From assembly GCF_947387555.1 (NCBI RefSeq), contig NZ_CANDNZ010000007.1:62001-126000 (forward strand): DNA of 64,000 bases. Reading direction: 5' to 3'. This document shows, piece after piece, positions 23,454 to 33,006 of the stretch. Within the stretch, counting starts at the first letter, position 1, and each line of letters starts with the position of its first letter. The notes under the pieces are model-generated. The model saw nothing but the letters and a program-made list of their open reading frames with translations. It searched no databases and was not told the origin of the DNA. This stretch comes from Thalassomonas sp. RHCl1 (lineage in GTDB: Bacteria; Pseudomonadota; Gammaproteobacteria; Enterobacterales; Alteromonadaceae). A program made the translations under genes and the position numbers.

Positions 23454-25922
23454 ATGAAGTTATTAACTAAACTGTTGTTAGCCCTGAGTATCTCCTTATC
23501 TCCGGCTTTATTCCTGCCGGTACAGGCTTTGGCTCCAGATACAGTGACGCAACCGGCTTTTGCTGAAAAGTGGCAAAGTTACCGGCACCAGGGCAATACA
23601 CTTGTGCTGCACTCGCCCCGGGGACAGATTGCTATCGAATATATTACCGATAACAGTGTTTATGTCCATTATCAGGCCAATGGCGTCAAGCAATTGCCCG
23701 GTTATTTACTTGATGAGAAAAGGCTAGATGAAAACTTACTGCTTGATAAGCAAAGCATAACGACGTCAGTCACTGAAAAAACAGATGCGCTGAGCTTTAG
23801 CAGTACTACCTCTTCGGTAGTGATCCAACAATCACCTTTTAAACTTGCTTTTTATCATCAGGGGCAGCTGAAACTCGAGGAAGAGCTGGGTTATATCGCC
23901 GCTAAAAACAGCCAGGGCTTTCGTTTTAAGTTAACGGCGGATGAGAAGCTCTTTGCCGGCGGGCAAAGGGTGCTGGGCATGGACAGGCGCGGTTTTAAAC
24001 TGCCTTTGTATAACAAGGCCCATTACGGTTATGAAAATAACTCCAAACAGATGTATTTTGGTTTGCCCGGTTTGATGTCCAGCAATAAATATATGCTGAT
24101 GTTCGATAACAGCGCCAAAGGTTCGCTTGATTTAGGGGCCAGTGAACAAGATATTCTGGCCTTCAGCGCCGGTGGCGGCAGAACGGCCTACCTGGTGACT
24201 ATGGCGGACGATTATGCTGACTTGCTCGATCATTATACCTCGGCCAGCGGCAAGCAGCCTATGCCGCCTATGTGGGCCCTGGGTAGTATGGCATCGCGTT
24301 TTGGTTACCGCAGCGAAGCCCAGGCCAGGGCGGTGGTGGCCGAATACCAAAAACAAAACATGCCGCTTGATGCTATTATTTTCGATCTTTACTGGTTTGG
24401 TCCGGATATCAAAGGGCATATGGGGAATCTCGACTGGGACAGGAAAACCTTCCCCCATGGCGAGCAGATGGTAAAAGATTTTGCCGACATGGGCATTCAG
24501 AGCATCTTGATCAGTGAACCTTTTGTTTTAACCAGCTCCGGTAACTGGCAGGCAGGGAGTGATGCCGGGGCGTTTGCCAAAGACACCTCGGGTAAGGCAA
24601 AAACCTTTGATTTTTATTTCGGTAATACCTCGCTGGTGGATATTTTTTCCGAAACCGGGCAGAACTGGTTCTGGCCTTTTTACCAAAAACAGCTCGACTG
24701 GGGCATAGCAGGTTTTTGGGGGGATTTGGGCGAGCCGGAAGTGCATCCCGCGGATGCCGTACATAGCTTAAGCGAGTCCGGACAAAGCGCATTGGCGGAT
24801 GAAGTGCATAATGTTTACGGCCATCAATGGGCGAAAACCCTTTATCAGGGCTTTAACCGGGCGAAACCAAAGCAACGTCCTTTTATCATGATGCGTTCGG
24901 GTTTTGCCGGCAGTCAGCGCTACGGCATGATCCCCTGGACCGGGGATGTCAGCCGCAGCTGGGCGGCATTAGCGTCCCAGGTAGAGTTATCGCTGCAAAT
25001 GGGCTTATTGGGCCTGGGCTACACCCATTCTGATTTAGGCGGTTTTGTTGCGGCAGAAACCTTTGATGCCGAACTTTACGTACGTTGGCTGCAATTTGGC
25101 GCCTTTTCGCCGGTATTTCGCCCCCATGCTGACGACAGTGTCTTGCCTGAGCCTGTGTTTCATGGTGAAGAAGTGGCGGCGCGGGTGAAGGAGGCTTTAA
25201 GCTGGCGTTATCAACTCTTGCCTTATAACTATACTCTGGCCTGGGAAAATCATAGCAAGGGCACGCCGTTGATGCGCCCGGTGTTTTTTGAAGATGACAC
25301 CTTAGCCGGTGATGCTTTATTGGACACTAAGGCTTACTTCTGGGGGCCGAACTTGCTGGTGTTGCCGGTTACCGCTCCCGGGGTGACAGCGCTTGATTAT
25401 CAGTTGCTGGCCGGTAACTGGTATGATTACTTTACCGGTAAGCGCTATTCAAGGGCTAAAGAGGGCGCTAAGTCAAAGATCCCCGTTAATAAGGAAACGA
25501 TTCCGGTATTGGTGAAGGGGGGCGCTATTATTCCCCATGCCCCGGATATGCAAAACACCCGGGAGTATTCCGGCGATGAACTTATTATCCATTATTGGTT
25601 TGATGCCGGTGTCGGCGAGTCACGTTTTCAGCTTTACCAGGATGACGGGCAAACGCAGGAGTATCAGCAAGGTGAGTTTACTAAGATCGACTTTGTCGCG
25701 AAAGCAAGGGAGCAGCAGCTCAGCTTTAACATAGCCCTGGCCGATCTCACCAAAAAACAGCTACCGGGTAAGCAATTGAGCCTGGTGGTGCATAATGCGC
25801 CGCATTTTAAAGCGGTATACCTGGAAGGCAAGCGTCTCAACAGCAGTTATGATCACAGCAGCAAGCAGCTGAAGTTATCACTGACTTTTGACGGTAAGCC
25901 GCTGGCACTGACCTTTAACTAG
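23454..25922 (+). CDS. Exported alpha-glucosidase family GH31
   Basis: 822 residues from the ATG at 23454, chosen because it opens a clear signal peptide (KLLTKLLLALSISLSPALFL). The N-terminal beta domain spans ~30-240. The GH31 barrel has the catalytic nucleophile Asp 424 in GFWGDLGEPE (family WxDMNE motif) and the acid/base Asp 498 in WTGDVSRSW; RPHADD follows. C-terminal beta domains end the protein. GH31 enzymes release glucose from alpha-glucans and oligosaccharides, which suits pairing with the divergent GH13 amylase for starch use in periplasm or outside the cell. Other GH31 activities (alpha-xylosidase, transglucosidase) cannot be excluded. Confidence 0.92.
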   Translation: MKLLTKLLLALSISLSPALFLPVQALAPDTVTQPAFAEKWQSYRHQGNTLVLHSPRGQIAIEYITDNSVYVHYQANGVKQLPGYLLDEKRLDENLLLDKQSITTSVTEKTDALSFSSTTSSVVIQQSPFKLAFYHQGQLKLEEELGYIAAKNSQGFRFKLTADEKLFAGGQRVLGMDRRGFKLPLYNKAHYGYENNSKQMYFGLPGLMSSNKYMLMFDNSAKGSLDLGASEQDILAFSAGGGRTAYLVTMADDYADLLDHYTSASGKQPMPPMWALGSMASRFGYRSEAQARAVVAEYQKQNMPLDAIIFDLYWFGPDIKGHMGNLDWDRKTFPHGEQMVKDFADMGIQSILISEPFVLTSSGNWQAGSDAGAFAKDTSGKAKTFDFYFGNTSLVDIFSETGQNWFWPFYQKQLDWGIAGFWGDLGEPEVHPADAVHSLSESGQSALADEVHNVYGHQWAKTLYQGFNRAKPKQRPFIMMRSGFAGSQRYGMIPWTGDVSRSWAALASQVELSLQMGLLGLGYTHSDLGGFVAAETFDAELYVRWLQFGAFSPVFRPHADDSVLPEPVFHGEEVAARVKEALSWRYQLLPYNYTLAWENHSKGTPLMRPVFFEDDTLAGDALLDTKAYFWGPNLLVLPVTAPGVTALDYQLLAGNWYDYFTGKRYSRAKEGAKSKIPVNKETIPVLVKGGAIIPHAPDMQNTREYSGDELIIHYWFDAGVGESRFQLYQDDGQTQEYQQGEFTKIDFVAKAREQQLSFNIALADLTKKQLPGKQLSLVVHNAPHFKAVYLEGKRLNSSYDHSSKQLKLSLTFDGKPLALTFN

Positions 25923-25931
25923 AGCATGATG

Positions 25932-26813
25932 TTATCGGTACAGCGCCTTAAAGGCGTCGATGGCCCGGGGCAGGAAGGCTGTTATTTCAGTCAGCTTGCT
26001 ATTGGTCGGGCGATAACTGGCATATAAGGTTTTAAACAGGCCGGTTTTGCCCAATGGCAATCTTTTCAACAGCGCAGGCGTGGCCAGGCTGGTGACCAGC
26101 CAGTCGGGCAATACCGCCACCCCCATATCTGCCGCTGCCATTTGCAACATCATATGGCTGTTTTCCACCTGCTTTATCTTGTTCGGGGTTATTGCATGCG
26201 GGCTCAGAAATAGGTTAAAAATATCCAGGCGTTGTGTTTTCACCGGATAAGTCAGCAGGTTTATTTCCTGAAAATCCTGCGGCGATAAAAATGTCTTCTG
26301 CGCCAGCGGGTGCTGATTTGCCACGACGGCAACCAGCTCAAACTGGCCTATTTCCTCCAACTCCAGGTCGTTTTTTTCAGTTAATTCATCGGTAAACAGA
26401 ATATCTGCCTGTTGATACTCCTCTATAAACAAAGGATCGGCAAAGCTGAACCTTAATCCCGGATTTTGCTGACTTAATGCCTGGGTTACCGGTAATAACC
26501 ATTGAAAACAGGCGTGGCAGGCAAAAGCCAGGGTTAATGTTTTTTCAGCACCGCTCTGGCCTTTCAGGGCTGACATTGTGTTTTCCACTTCCGGCAGTAC
26601 CTTGTGGGCCAGTTCAAGCAAAAGCTGGCCCGGGCGGGTAAATTGCACCGGGGAGGTATTGCGGATGAAAATTTTATCGCCGAGTTTAAACTCCAGCTCT
26701 TTAAGCTGGTGGGATAAGGCCGACTGGCTTAAAAAAAGTTTTTCCGCCGTTTTACGAATCGTGCCGCTGGCATTAAGGGCCGAAATGGTTTTTAAATGTT
26801 TAAGCTCGAACAT
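25932..26813 (-). CDS. metR: LysR-family regulator MetR
   Basis: 293 residues. N-terminal winged helix (~1-60: FELKHLKTISALNASGTIRK, then AEKLFLSQSALSHQLKELE) followed by a LysR substrate-binding domain. It is divergent from metE, 111 bp away, as in enterobacteria, where MetR with homocysteine activates metE and metH. The protein matches MetR rather than other LysR regulators in the FACHACFQWLLP segment. A perfect MetR box lies just upstream of its own start. Its 3' end is 9 bp from the convergent GH31 gene. Confidence 0.93.
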   Translation of the reverse strand: MFELKHLKTISALNASGTIRKTAEKLFLSQSALSHQLKELEFKLGDKIFIRNTSPVQFTRPGQLLLELAHKVLPEVENTMSALKGQSGAEKTLTLAFACHACFQWLLPVTQALSQQNPGLRFSFADPLFIEEYQQADILFTDELTEKNDLELEEIGQFELVAVVANQHPLAQKTFLSPQDFQEINLLTYPVKTQRLDIFNLFLSPHAITPNKIKQVENSHMMLQMAAADMGVAVLPDWLVTSLATPALLKRLPLGKTGLFKTLYASYRPTNSKLTEITAFLPRAIDAFKALYR

Positions 26814-26815
26814 GA

Positions 26816-26828
26816 TGAAGTTTCTTCA
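26816..26828. promoter_or_regulatory. MetR binding site
   Basis: TGAAGTTTCTTCA fits the MetR consensus TGAA-N5-TTCA exactly. It begins 2 bases before the metR start codon (minus strand) and ~97 bases before metE, in the position expected for autoregulation of metR and activation of metE. Confidence 0.8.
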
Positions 26829-26887
26829 TACCCCGTTGAATATTTTGCGCTTGTTTGTCTTCCTTTATTGGATAAGTATATCCGTAT

Positions 26888-26903
26888 AAACATCTAGACG
26901 TCC
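26888..26903. promoter_or_regulatory. MetJ operator (two tandem met boxes)
   Basis: AAACATCT (26888-26895) and AGACGTCC (26896-26903) match the met-box consensus AGACGTCT at 6 and 7 of 8 positions and are directly adjacent, as MetJ dimers require. The site is 22 bases before the metE start. MetJ with S-adenosylmethionine should repress metE here. metJ itself is not in the window. Confidence 0.7.
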
Positions 26904-26924
26904 ATGTAAATATTTGGAGACAAT

Positions 26925-29204
26925 ATGCAAATTCATAACTTAGGTTTTCCCCGCATCGGCGCAAAGCGGGAATTGAAATTTTCCCTGGAAAGGTACTGGC
27001 GCGGTGAAAGCTCGCAAGAAACCTTGCTGGCAGAGTGCCGGAATATTCGTAAAACAAACTGGCAAACCCAGCTGGATGAGGGCATTGAATATTTGCCGGT
27101 GGGAGATTTCGCCCATTACGATCATGTCCTCAATACTTCTTTACTGTTGGGCATAGTGCCGGAGCGTTTTCGTCACAGCAGCGATGACAATGAGTTGGAT
27201 CTGGAGTTTCGTATTGCCCGTGGCCAGGCTCCTTCCGGCTGCCAGTGTGCGGCAAGTGATATGACCAAGTGGTTTAATACCAACTATCACTATATCGTGC
27301 CTGAGCTTAGTGACGGGCTGGATATTAAGGTGAATACGCCCCGGTTGCTGGCGCAAATAGCCGAAGCACAACAGCTTAGCGACAAGGTGAAGCCTGTATT
27401 GCTGGGGCCGGTGAGTTATTTGTATTTAAGTGTTGCCAAGGACGTAGAGAAGCTATCCCTGCTACCGCAGTTACTCAAAGGTTATCAGCAGATTTTGACT
27501 CAATTGGCAGATGCCGGTATCAACTGGCTGCAAATTGATGAGCCGGTGTTGGGACTGGAATTAAGCCCAGATTGGCAGCAGGCGTTTAAAAGTAGTTATC
27601 AGCAGCTGGATAAGGGGACAGTAAAGTTATTGTTAACCACCTATTTTGCTTCCATTGATCATCATCTTGAGCTGATCAAGGCGTTGCCTGTTGACGGTAT
27701 TCACCTGGATACTGTGGCTGAAGAAACGGATATGATTAATGTTATTGATACTTTGCCAGATTCCTGGGTGATCTCATTAGGGGTGATCAACGGTCGCAAT
27801 GTCTGGAAAACCGATCTGGTTTCTGTTTATCAAACTCTGTTGCCGCTATATCGCCGCCTGGGGGAGCGCTTGTGGCTGGCGCCTTCGTGTTCTTTGCTGC
27901 ACTCCCCGGTTGATTTGGCCCAGGAGCAAAAGCTGGATGCGGAATTTAGCTCCTGGCTGGCCTTTGCCCGGCAAAAATGCACTGAGCTGGCGTTATTAAA
28001 GTCTGCCCTGGTAAAGGAGAACAGCGATGCCATTACCCTGTATTCTGCCCCGGCGATAGCGCGCAGGGTGTCTGAACGTATTCATAATCAAGCGGTACAG
28101 CAACGCATTGGCCTGTTGAAGCCGGAAGATTTTCATCGTAAACAAACCTTTAGCGAGCGTAAGGCTATACAGCAAAGAGAGCTTAACTTACCCTTGCTGC
28201 CGACAACGACCATAGGTTCTTTCCCGCAGACCGGGAAGATCCGGGAAGTCAGGGCCAAATGGCGCCGTGGTGAGATCAGCGATCAGCAATATCAGGAATA
28301 TATCCGTGGGGAAATCGCCGATGTTGTCGCTAAGCAGGAAGCCATAGGTTTAGATGTGCTGGTGCACGGTGAAGCCGAACGCAATGATATGGTGGAGTAT
28401 TTTGGTGAACTACTGGAAGGAGTGGCTTTTACCCAGTTTGCCTGGGTGCAAAGTTACGGCTCACGCTGCGTAAAACCGCCGATCATTTTCGGCGATATCA
28501 GCCGTAAGCAGGCCATGACCCTGGAATGGATCAACTATGCCCAGTCGCTGACAGACAAACCGGTGAAGGCGATGCTAACCGGCCCGGTGACTATCCTCGC
28601 CTGGTCTTTTGTCCGCGATGACCTGCCGCGGCAACAGGTGGCGGAGCAAATCGCGTTGGCGATAGGGGATGAAGTGGCGGAGTTAGTAGCCAACGGCACG
28701 CAAATCATTCAAATCGATGAACCGGCGATCCGTGAAGGCATGCCGGTGAAACAGAGTTTATGGCAGGAGTACCTTGACTGGGCTACCGCTGCCTTCCGGT
28801 TATCGGCGGCAACGGCGCCGTCGGCGACCCAGATCCACAGCCATATGTGTTACTCGGAGTTTAATGACATTCTGGAGGCGATTATTGCCCTCGATGCCGA
28901 TGTATTAACGGTGGAGACTTCCCGCTCGAATATGGCGTTGCTGGATGCCTTTGAGCAGCAGGCGTACCCCAATGACCTAGGGCCCGGGGTTTATGACATT
29001 CACAGCCCTAATGTACCGGATGTCGACTGGATGGTGAATTTATTGGATAAAGCACTGGATTATGTACCGGCACAGCGTTTATGGGTCAACCCGGATTGCG
29101 GTCTGAAAACCCGTGGCTGGCCGGAAACTAAGGCGGCACTGGAGAATATGGTGCTGGCGGCAAAAGCCCTCAGGGCGCAATTGCAGGATAAAGTGGTTTC
29201 ATAG
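26925..29204 (+). CDS. metE: Cobalamin-independent methionine synthase MetE
   Basis: 759 residues, full length. N-terminal domain begins IHNLGFPRIGAKRELKFSLE. The C-terminal catalytic domain begins near LPLLPTTTIGSFPQTGKIRE. Zinc ligands of the family are present: the His and Cys in HSHMCYSEF and the Cys in NPDCGLKTRGW; the Glu between them lies in the ETSRSNM segment. It transfers the methyl group of methyltetrahydropteroyl-polyglutamate to homocysteine. It is controlled by divergent metR and by the met boxes upstream. Confidence 0.98.
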   Translation: MQIHNLGFPRIGAKRELKFSLERYWRGESSQETLLAECRNIRKTNWQTQLDEGIEYLPVGDFAHYDHVLNTSLLLGIVPERFRHSSDDNELDLEFRIARGQAPSGCQCAASDMTKWFNTNYHYIVPELSDGLDIKVNTPRLLAQIAEAQQLSDKVKPVLLGPVSYLYLSVAKDVEKLSLLPQLLKGYQQILTQLADAGINWLQIDEPVLGLELSPDWQQAFKSSYQQLDKGTVKLLLTTYFASIDHHLELIKALPVDGIHLDTVAEETDMINVIDTLPDSWVISLGVINGRNVWKTDLVSVYQTLLPLYRRLGERLWLAPSCSLLHSPVDLAQEQKLDAEFSSWLAFARQKCTELALLKSALVKENSDAITLYSAPAIARRVSERIHNQAVQQRIGLLKPEDFHRKQTFSERKAIQQRELNLPLLPTTTIGSFPQTGKIREVRAKWRRGEISDQQYQEYIRGEIADVVAKQEAIGLDVLVHGEAERNDMVEYFGELLEGVAFTQFAWVQSYGSRCVKPPIIFGDISRKQAMTLEWINYAQSLTDKPVKAMLTGPVTILAWSFVRDDLPRQQVAEQIALAIGDEVAELVANGTQIIQIDEPAIREGMPVKQSLWQEYLDWATAAFRLSAATAPSATQIHSHMCYSEFNDILEAIIALDADVLTVETSRSNMALLDAFEQQAYPNDLGPGVYDIHSPNVPDVDWMVNLLDKALDYVPAQRLWVNPDCGLKTRGWPETKAALENMVLAAKALRAQLQDKVVS

Positions 29205-29233
29205 CGTTTTGCCTGTTTGGGCCGGGGACAATC

Positions 29234-29390
29234 ATGTATTGCCCGGCTCCTGACTATCCCCGCCTCGCCGGATACATACCTCCATGTATTATCCGGCTCT
29301 TGGCTATCCCTGTCTCGCTGGATACATACCTCGATGTATTACCTGGCTCCTGGCTATCCCAGCCTTGGAGGATACACACGTCCATGTATT
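29234..29390. repeat. 50-bp tandem repeat (minisatellite), three units plus partial
   Basis: The heptamer ATGTATT recurs at 29234, 29284, 29334 and 29384, exactly 50 bp apart. Units share CCGGCTC-TGGCTATCCC and GGATACATACCTCCATGTATT-type blocks with scattered changes. The repeat lies between metE and its terminator. A 67-codon reading through it reflects the repeat, not a gene. Confidence 0.92.
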
Positions 29391-29394
29391 AAAA

Positions 29395-29418
29395 AGCCCT
29401 GCTTTAGCAGGGCTTTTT
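29395..29418. terminator. Bidirectional rho-independent terminator (metE / cheX)
   Basis: AGCCCTGC (29395-29402), loop TTTA, GCAGGGCT (29407-29414), then TTTT; the 5' side is preceded by AAAA. It can end metE and also the minus-strand gene at 29445. Confidence 0.93.
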
Positions 29419-29444
29419 AGGTTTTGATAATTGATTTGATCTGA

Positions 29445-29909
29445 TTACTTATCGAAGCTGAACTCGATAAAGGCTTTACCGTGAGGGGAGTTTAACGGAA
29501 TAATCACCACTGGCCCTTCGGCTTTGTGGTGTATGGTGTGGTTATTACCGGAAACTACCATAGGGGTTGCCATATCAAATTCGATACCCTTTTCACTTAA
29601 CATGCGCTTGGCGCCGCCGGTGACCATGTTAGTGATTTCACCCACCAGATCGGTGATTTCTTCGTTGATCTCATCAGGTCCTTCCCCGACCATGTTTTTC
29701 ATGGTGGCTATGGCTAATGGGCCTTCAAAGGTTATGGATAATGAGCCTTTAGCCTGATCACTGACCATGCCGATTAATCCCGAGACATCACCCATGGCTA
29801 CTTCATCTTTCTTCAGCTTAGGCTTCTCCGGGGACAGCTCCATTTGTGCCATAGTGGACATTACATTGAGCATTGAAGCTAAAAAAGGATTAATAAACTC
29901 TACATTCAT
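29445..29909 (-). CDS. cheX: CheX-family protein
   Basis: 154 residues, the usual length of CheX-type proteins. The CheX/CheC-type active helix is visible in EEITDLVGEITNMVTGGAKR (E-x2-N arrangement). Flanking segments are MNVEFINPFLASMLNVMSTM and the C-terminal GKAFIEFSFD. Such proteins dephosphorylate CheY~P in chemotaxis or related response regulators. No other chemotaxis genes are next to it, so it may serve a distant signalling cluster. Confidence 0.82.
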   Translation of the reverse strand: MNVEFINPFLASMLNVMSTMAQMELSPEKPKLKKDEVAMGDVSGLIGMVSDQAKGSLSITFEGPLAIATMKNMVGEGPDEINEEITDLVGEITNMVTGGAKRMLSEKGIEFDMATPMVVSGNNHTIHHKAEGPVVIIPLNSPHGKAFIEFSFDK

Positions 29910-29985
29910 GAAGTTTTCCGGACCTTGATTGTTTCTTAGTAGATTGATTTTGCATGCTTATCGGGCAAATGTAAATCCATCTGGG

Positions 29986-30483
29986 TTAGTTATTAGACTC
30001 AATTTTAGCAATTTTCCTTAATTGAGTAAAAGTTAAGCTACCTTTGATATCATTATCTTGATAATTCAAGGTATTTATCTGCTCAGGGTAAGTATCGACG
30101 AGTAATGTATTTTTTACCACTAAACCCGACAAAAAGTTTTTTGCCGGTCCTTCCTGATAAACAAAGACTTTTCCGCGCACAACTTCCAGCCCTACCCAGG
30201 TCAGGGGCAAAACCTGCTGCTCTTCCATCACGGAAAAGTGTTGCTCGAACAATTGCCGGATCAGTCCCCGGTAGTTTTTATGCTCGGGGGAAAAATGTGT
30301 TTGCTGCTGTTCGGCAATGGCATTTTCAATATCATGGGCGGTAAATTGGTGGATAATTTCGATATGCTTGCTGCTAGGGTTCACCGACAAGTCGGTGATA
30401 GCGAAGAAAAAGTTATGGGCGGCAGCGGGTGCTGCCCCCCAATAGGCCGAGAAAACCAGGCAAAGCAATAATGGCTTAAGCAT
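29986..30483 (-). CDS. Exported DUF6702-like protein
   Basis: 165 residues with a signal peptide ending around AAPAAAH. The mature start HNFFFAITDLSVNPSSKHIE, followed by IIHQFTAHDIENA, resembles the DUF6702 pattern (HPFYVS... then F-x-D-DLE). Function of that family is unknown. It begins 8 bp after the stop of the M1 peptidase gene upstream, so the two form an operon. That pairing is also seen in other marine bacteria as far as I recall. Confidence 0.6.
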   Translation of the reverse strand: MLKPLLLCLVFSAYWGAAPAAAHNFFFAITDLSVNPSSKHIEIIHQFTAHDIENAIAEQQQTHFSPEHKNYRGLIRQLFEQHFSVMEEQQVLPLTWVGLEVVRGKVFVYQEGPAKNFLSGLVVKNTLLVDTYPEQINTLNYQDNDIKGSLTFTQLRKIAKIESNN

Positions 30484-30491
30484 AAGTGCGC

Positions 30492-32888
30492 TTATCGAGC
30501 CTCATTATTTGCAGAAGTTTCATCTTCTGATTTACCCGCTGATGGCTCTTTACCTGCTGAAGGCTCCTCATCCGCTGATTTTAGCGCTTCATTATAATCA
30601 CGCATCATATCTGCTTTCTTCTTCTTATATAGGTCGAAGCGGGATTTGATTGGTCTGGCCGGCCAGTAGTTGTTATTGACATTAACATCGGCGGTTTCCC
30701 AGTTAGGATCAACGGCAATGGCGGTGATTTCCTTGTCGGTGATCAGCATTTTCGAGGTCTTCTTCGGGTTTTTCCGCCAGATTTCTGCCGGCAGGATTAA
30801 CCGCTCCTTGCTGCCGTCATGGTAGCTGACTTCAAGGATAATCGGCATCACCAAGCCGCCTATATTGCGAAAATCCAGGATATAAAAGTTGCTGTCATTT
30901 ACCAGCAGCTCTTTTTGCCATTGTTCCAGATCTTTTTGCGCCTTGTTGTATTTATTGCGGTCGGCATTGGTGGCGGTAAATTTATCATGCTCATTGTAGA
31001 AGTCTAACAACTCAGGTTTGTCCTGGGTGCGTAACCACTGGCCTTTGTTGCGTAAGTTGCTGATAAACTCAGGGCTTTCATTATTCAGCGCACGTTCCCA
31101 GGCTTCTTCGGTATCCGGGTTCTGGCTGTTGGGGCGGTATAAGTGAATGTCTTCCAGGGCAATGTCGACATGATCTGTGGTGTAGAACCAGCCATGCCAG
31201 AACCAGTCTAAGTCGGTGCCGGAAGCATCTTCCATGGTGCGGAAGAAATCTGCCGGGGTCGGACGCTTAAACTTCCAGCGCAGGGCATATTCTTTAAAGG
31301 CAAAATCAAACAGTTCCCGGCCGAGAACAGTTTCACGCAGGATATTCAGGGCTGCCGCCGGTTTGCCGTAGGCATTGTTGCCAAACTGCATAATAGACTC
31401 GGAGTTGGTCATGATAGGCACCTGGTTGCTGCTTTTCATATAGCTGGTGATATCATTGGCGTGGCCGCGGCGGGACGGGTAGTTTTCTTCCCAGGATTGC
31501 TCGGCGATAAATTGCAAAAAGGTATTTAAGCCTTCATCCATCCAGGTCCACTGGCGTTCGTCGGAATTAACTATCATAGGGAAGTAGTTGTGGCCCACTT
31601 CGTGGATGATCACGCCGATCAAACCGTATTTGGTCTTGCGGGAATAGGTTTTTTCACCGGTTTCTTCATTCAGGGTCGGACGCGGGCCGTTGAAGGTGAT
31701 CATCGGGTATTCCATGCCGCCTACCGGGCCGTTTACAGAAATCGATACCGGGTAGGGGTAATCGAAGGTGTACTTATTGTACTGCTCCATGGTGTGAATG
31801 ATGGCTTCGGTGGAGTAGCGCTCCCATAACGGGTTACCTTCATTAGGGTAATAGGACATGGCCATGGTATCTGTGTTGCCGGCTTTATAACCCTGGGCGT
31901 CCCAGATAAATTTACGGCTTGATGCCCAGGCAAAGTCACGGACATTCTTGGCTTTGAACTGCCAGGTTTTCGTTGTTGTCGCGCGGGATTTTTCGTTGGC
32001 CAGGGCTTCTTCCGGGGTGATTACCAGCACAGGTTTTTTGGCATTTTCAGCCTTTTTCAGGCGTTTTTGCTGGGTTTTCGTCAGGACTTTTTTCGGGTTT
32101 TGCAATACCCCGGTGGCGGCAACGATATGATCCGCCGGTACGGTAATGTCGACTTCATAATCGCCAAATTCCAGGGTAAATTCACCGCGGCCGAGGAATT
32201 GTTTGTTTTGCCAGCCCATGACATCGTAGTAGGCTACGGCGCGCGGGAACCACTGGGCGAGTTCATAAAGATAGTTGTCATCTTTTTCAAAATATTCATA
32301 ACCTGAGCGGCCGCCGAGCACTTTTTGCTCATGCAGTTGGTAATTCCAGTCGATATTGACTTCAACGCTGTCACCGGATTTTAGTGCCTTGGGTAAGTCG
32401 ACCCGCATCATGGTGCCGTTGATCACATAATGTAACGGCTTGTCGTTGCTGTCGGTGACTTTGGTGATTTGATAACCGCCGTCAAATTTCGGCGTTTCCA
32501 CCAGGGTGCGGAACTTTTTATAGGTGATCTTTTTCTTGGCGGGAGCACTTTCGCTCATTTTATAGCCTGAGCCCGGCTTCATCCGGTTTTGATCTAGCTG
32601 CAACCACAGATAGCGCAGGCTGTCGGGAGAGTTGTTCTGGTAGTCTAAGGTTTCACTTCCCGTGAGGCGCTGAGTTTTATCATCCAATGAAATGTCGATG
32701 TCGTAATTGACTTGCTGTTGCCAGTACTGGTGGCCGGGGGCCCCTGAGGCGGTACGATAGCTGTTGGGAGTCGGTAAAATTTCTTCTAACTGACGAAACT
32801 TGTCATCAAAAGCTAATTTTCCTGCGGTAACATTGCCGCTCACGGCAAGGCATAAGCAGACAAAAGCTGTGCGCATTGAGTATTTCAT
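30492..32888 (-). CDS. M1-family zinc aminopeptidase, exported
   Basis: 798 residues with a signal peptide (TAFVCLCLAVSGNVTAG). The catalytic domain has the substrate-anchoring motif GGMEY at 390-394 (GAMEN equivalent), the zinc motif HEVGH at 429-433 and the third ligand Glu 452 in WMDEGLNTF. The C-terminus is Glu/Ser/Lys-rich with the near-repeat DEEPSAGKEPSAGKSEDE. It probably acts in the periplasm or at the cell surface on peptides. It is the first gene of a two-gene operon with the DUF6702-like gene. Confidence 0.9.
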   Translation of the reverse strand: MKYSMRTAFVCLCLAVSGNVTAGKLAFDDKFRQLEEILPTPNSYRTASGAPGHQYWQQQVNYDIDISLDDKTQRLTGSETLDYQNNSPDSLRYLWLQLDQNRMKPGSGYKMSESAPAKKKITYKKFRTLVETPKFDGGYQITKVTDSNDKPLHYVINGTMMRVDLPKALKSGDSVEVNIDWNYQLHEQKVLGGRSGYEYFEKDDNYLYELAQWFPRAVAYYDVMGWQNKQFLGRGEFTLEFGDYEVDITVPADHIVAATGVLQNPKKVLTKTQQKRLKKAENAKKPVLVITPEEALANEKSRATTTKTWQFKAKNVRDFAWASSRKFIWDAQGYKAGNTDTMAMSYYPNEGNPLWERYSTEAIIHTMEQYNKYTFDYPYPVSISVNGPVGGMEYPMITFNGPRPTLNEETGEKTYSRKTKYGLIGVIIHEVGHNYFPMIVNSDERQWTWMDEGLNTFLQFIAEQSWEENYPSRRGHANDITSYMKSSNQVPIMTNSESIMQFGNNAYGKPAAALNILRETVLGRELFDFAFKEYALRWKFKRPTPADFFRTMEDASGTDLDWFWHGWFYTTDHVDIALEDIHLYRPNSQNPDTEEAWERALNNESPEFISNLRNKGQWLRTQDKPELLDFYNEHDKFTATNADRNKYNKAQKDLEQWQKELLVNDSNFYILDFRNIGGLVMPIILEVSYHDGSKERLILPAEIWRKNPKKTSKMLITDKEITAIAVDPNWETADVNVNNNYWPARPIKSRFDLYKKKKADMMRDYNEALKSADEEPSAGKEPSAGKSEDETSANNEAR

Positions 32889-33006
32889 GGATTTCCTAAC
32901 GTGGTGGATGATTATTTATAACGCCATATTCTTTTGATATGGTCTGGTGGCTGACACGCCTTATTAACTTATAAAAATAGTTTATAAATAGTTAAATTAT
33001 GCTCTC

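Noticed and set aside
29217-29420. 67-codon ORF through the metE minisatellite
   Set aside because: It is open because of the 50-bp repeat; no ribosome site and no protein-like composition.
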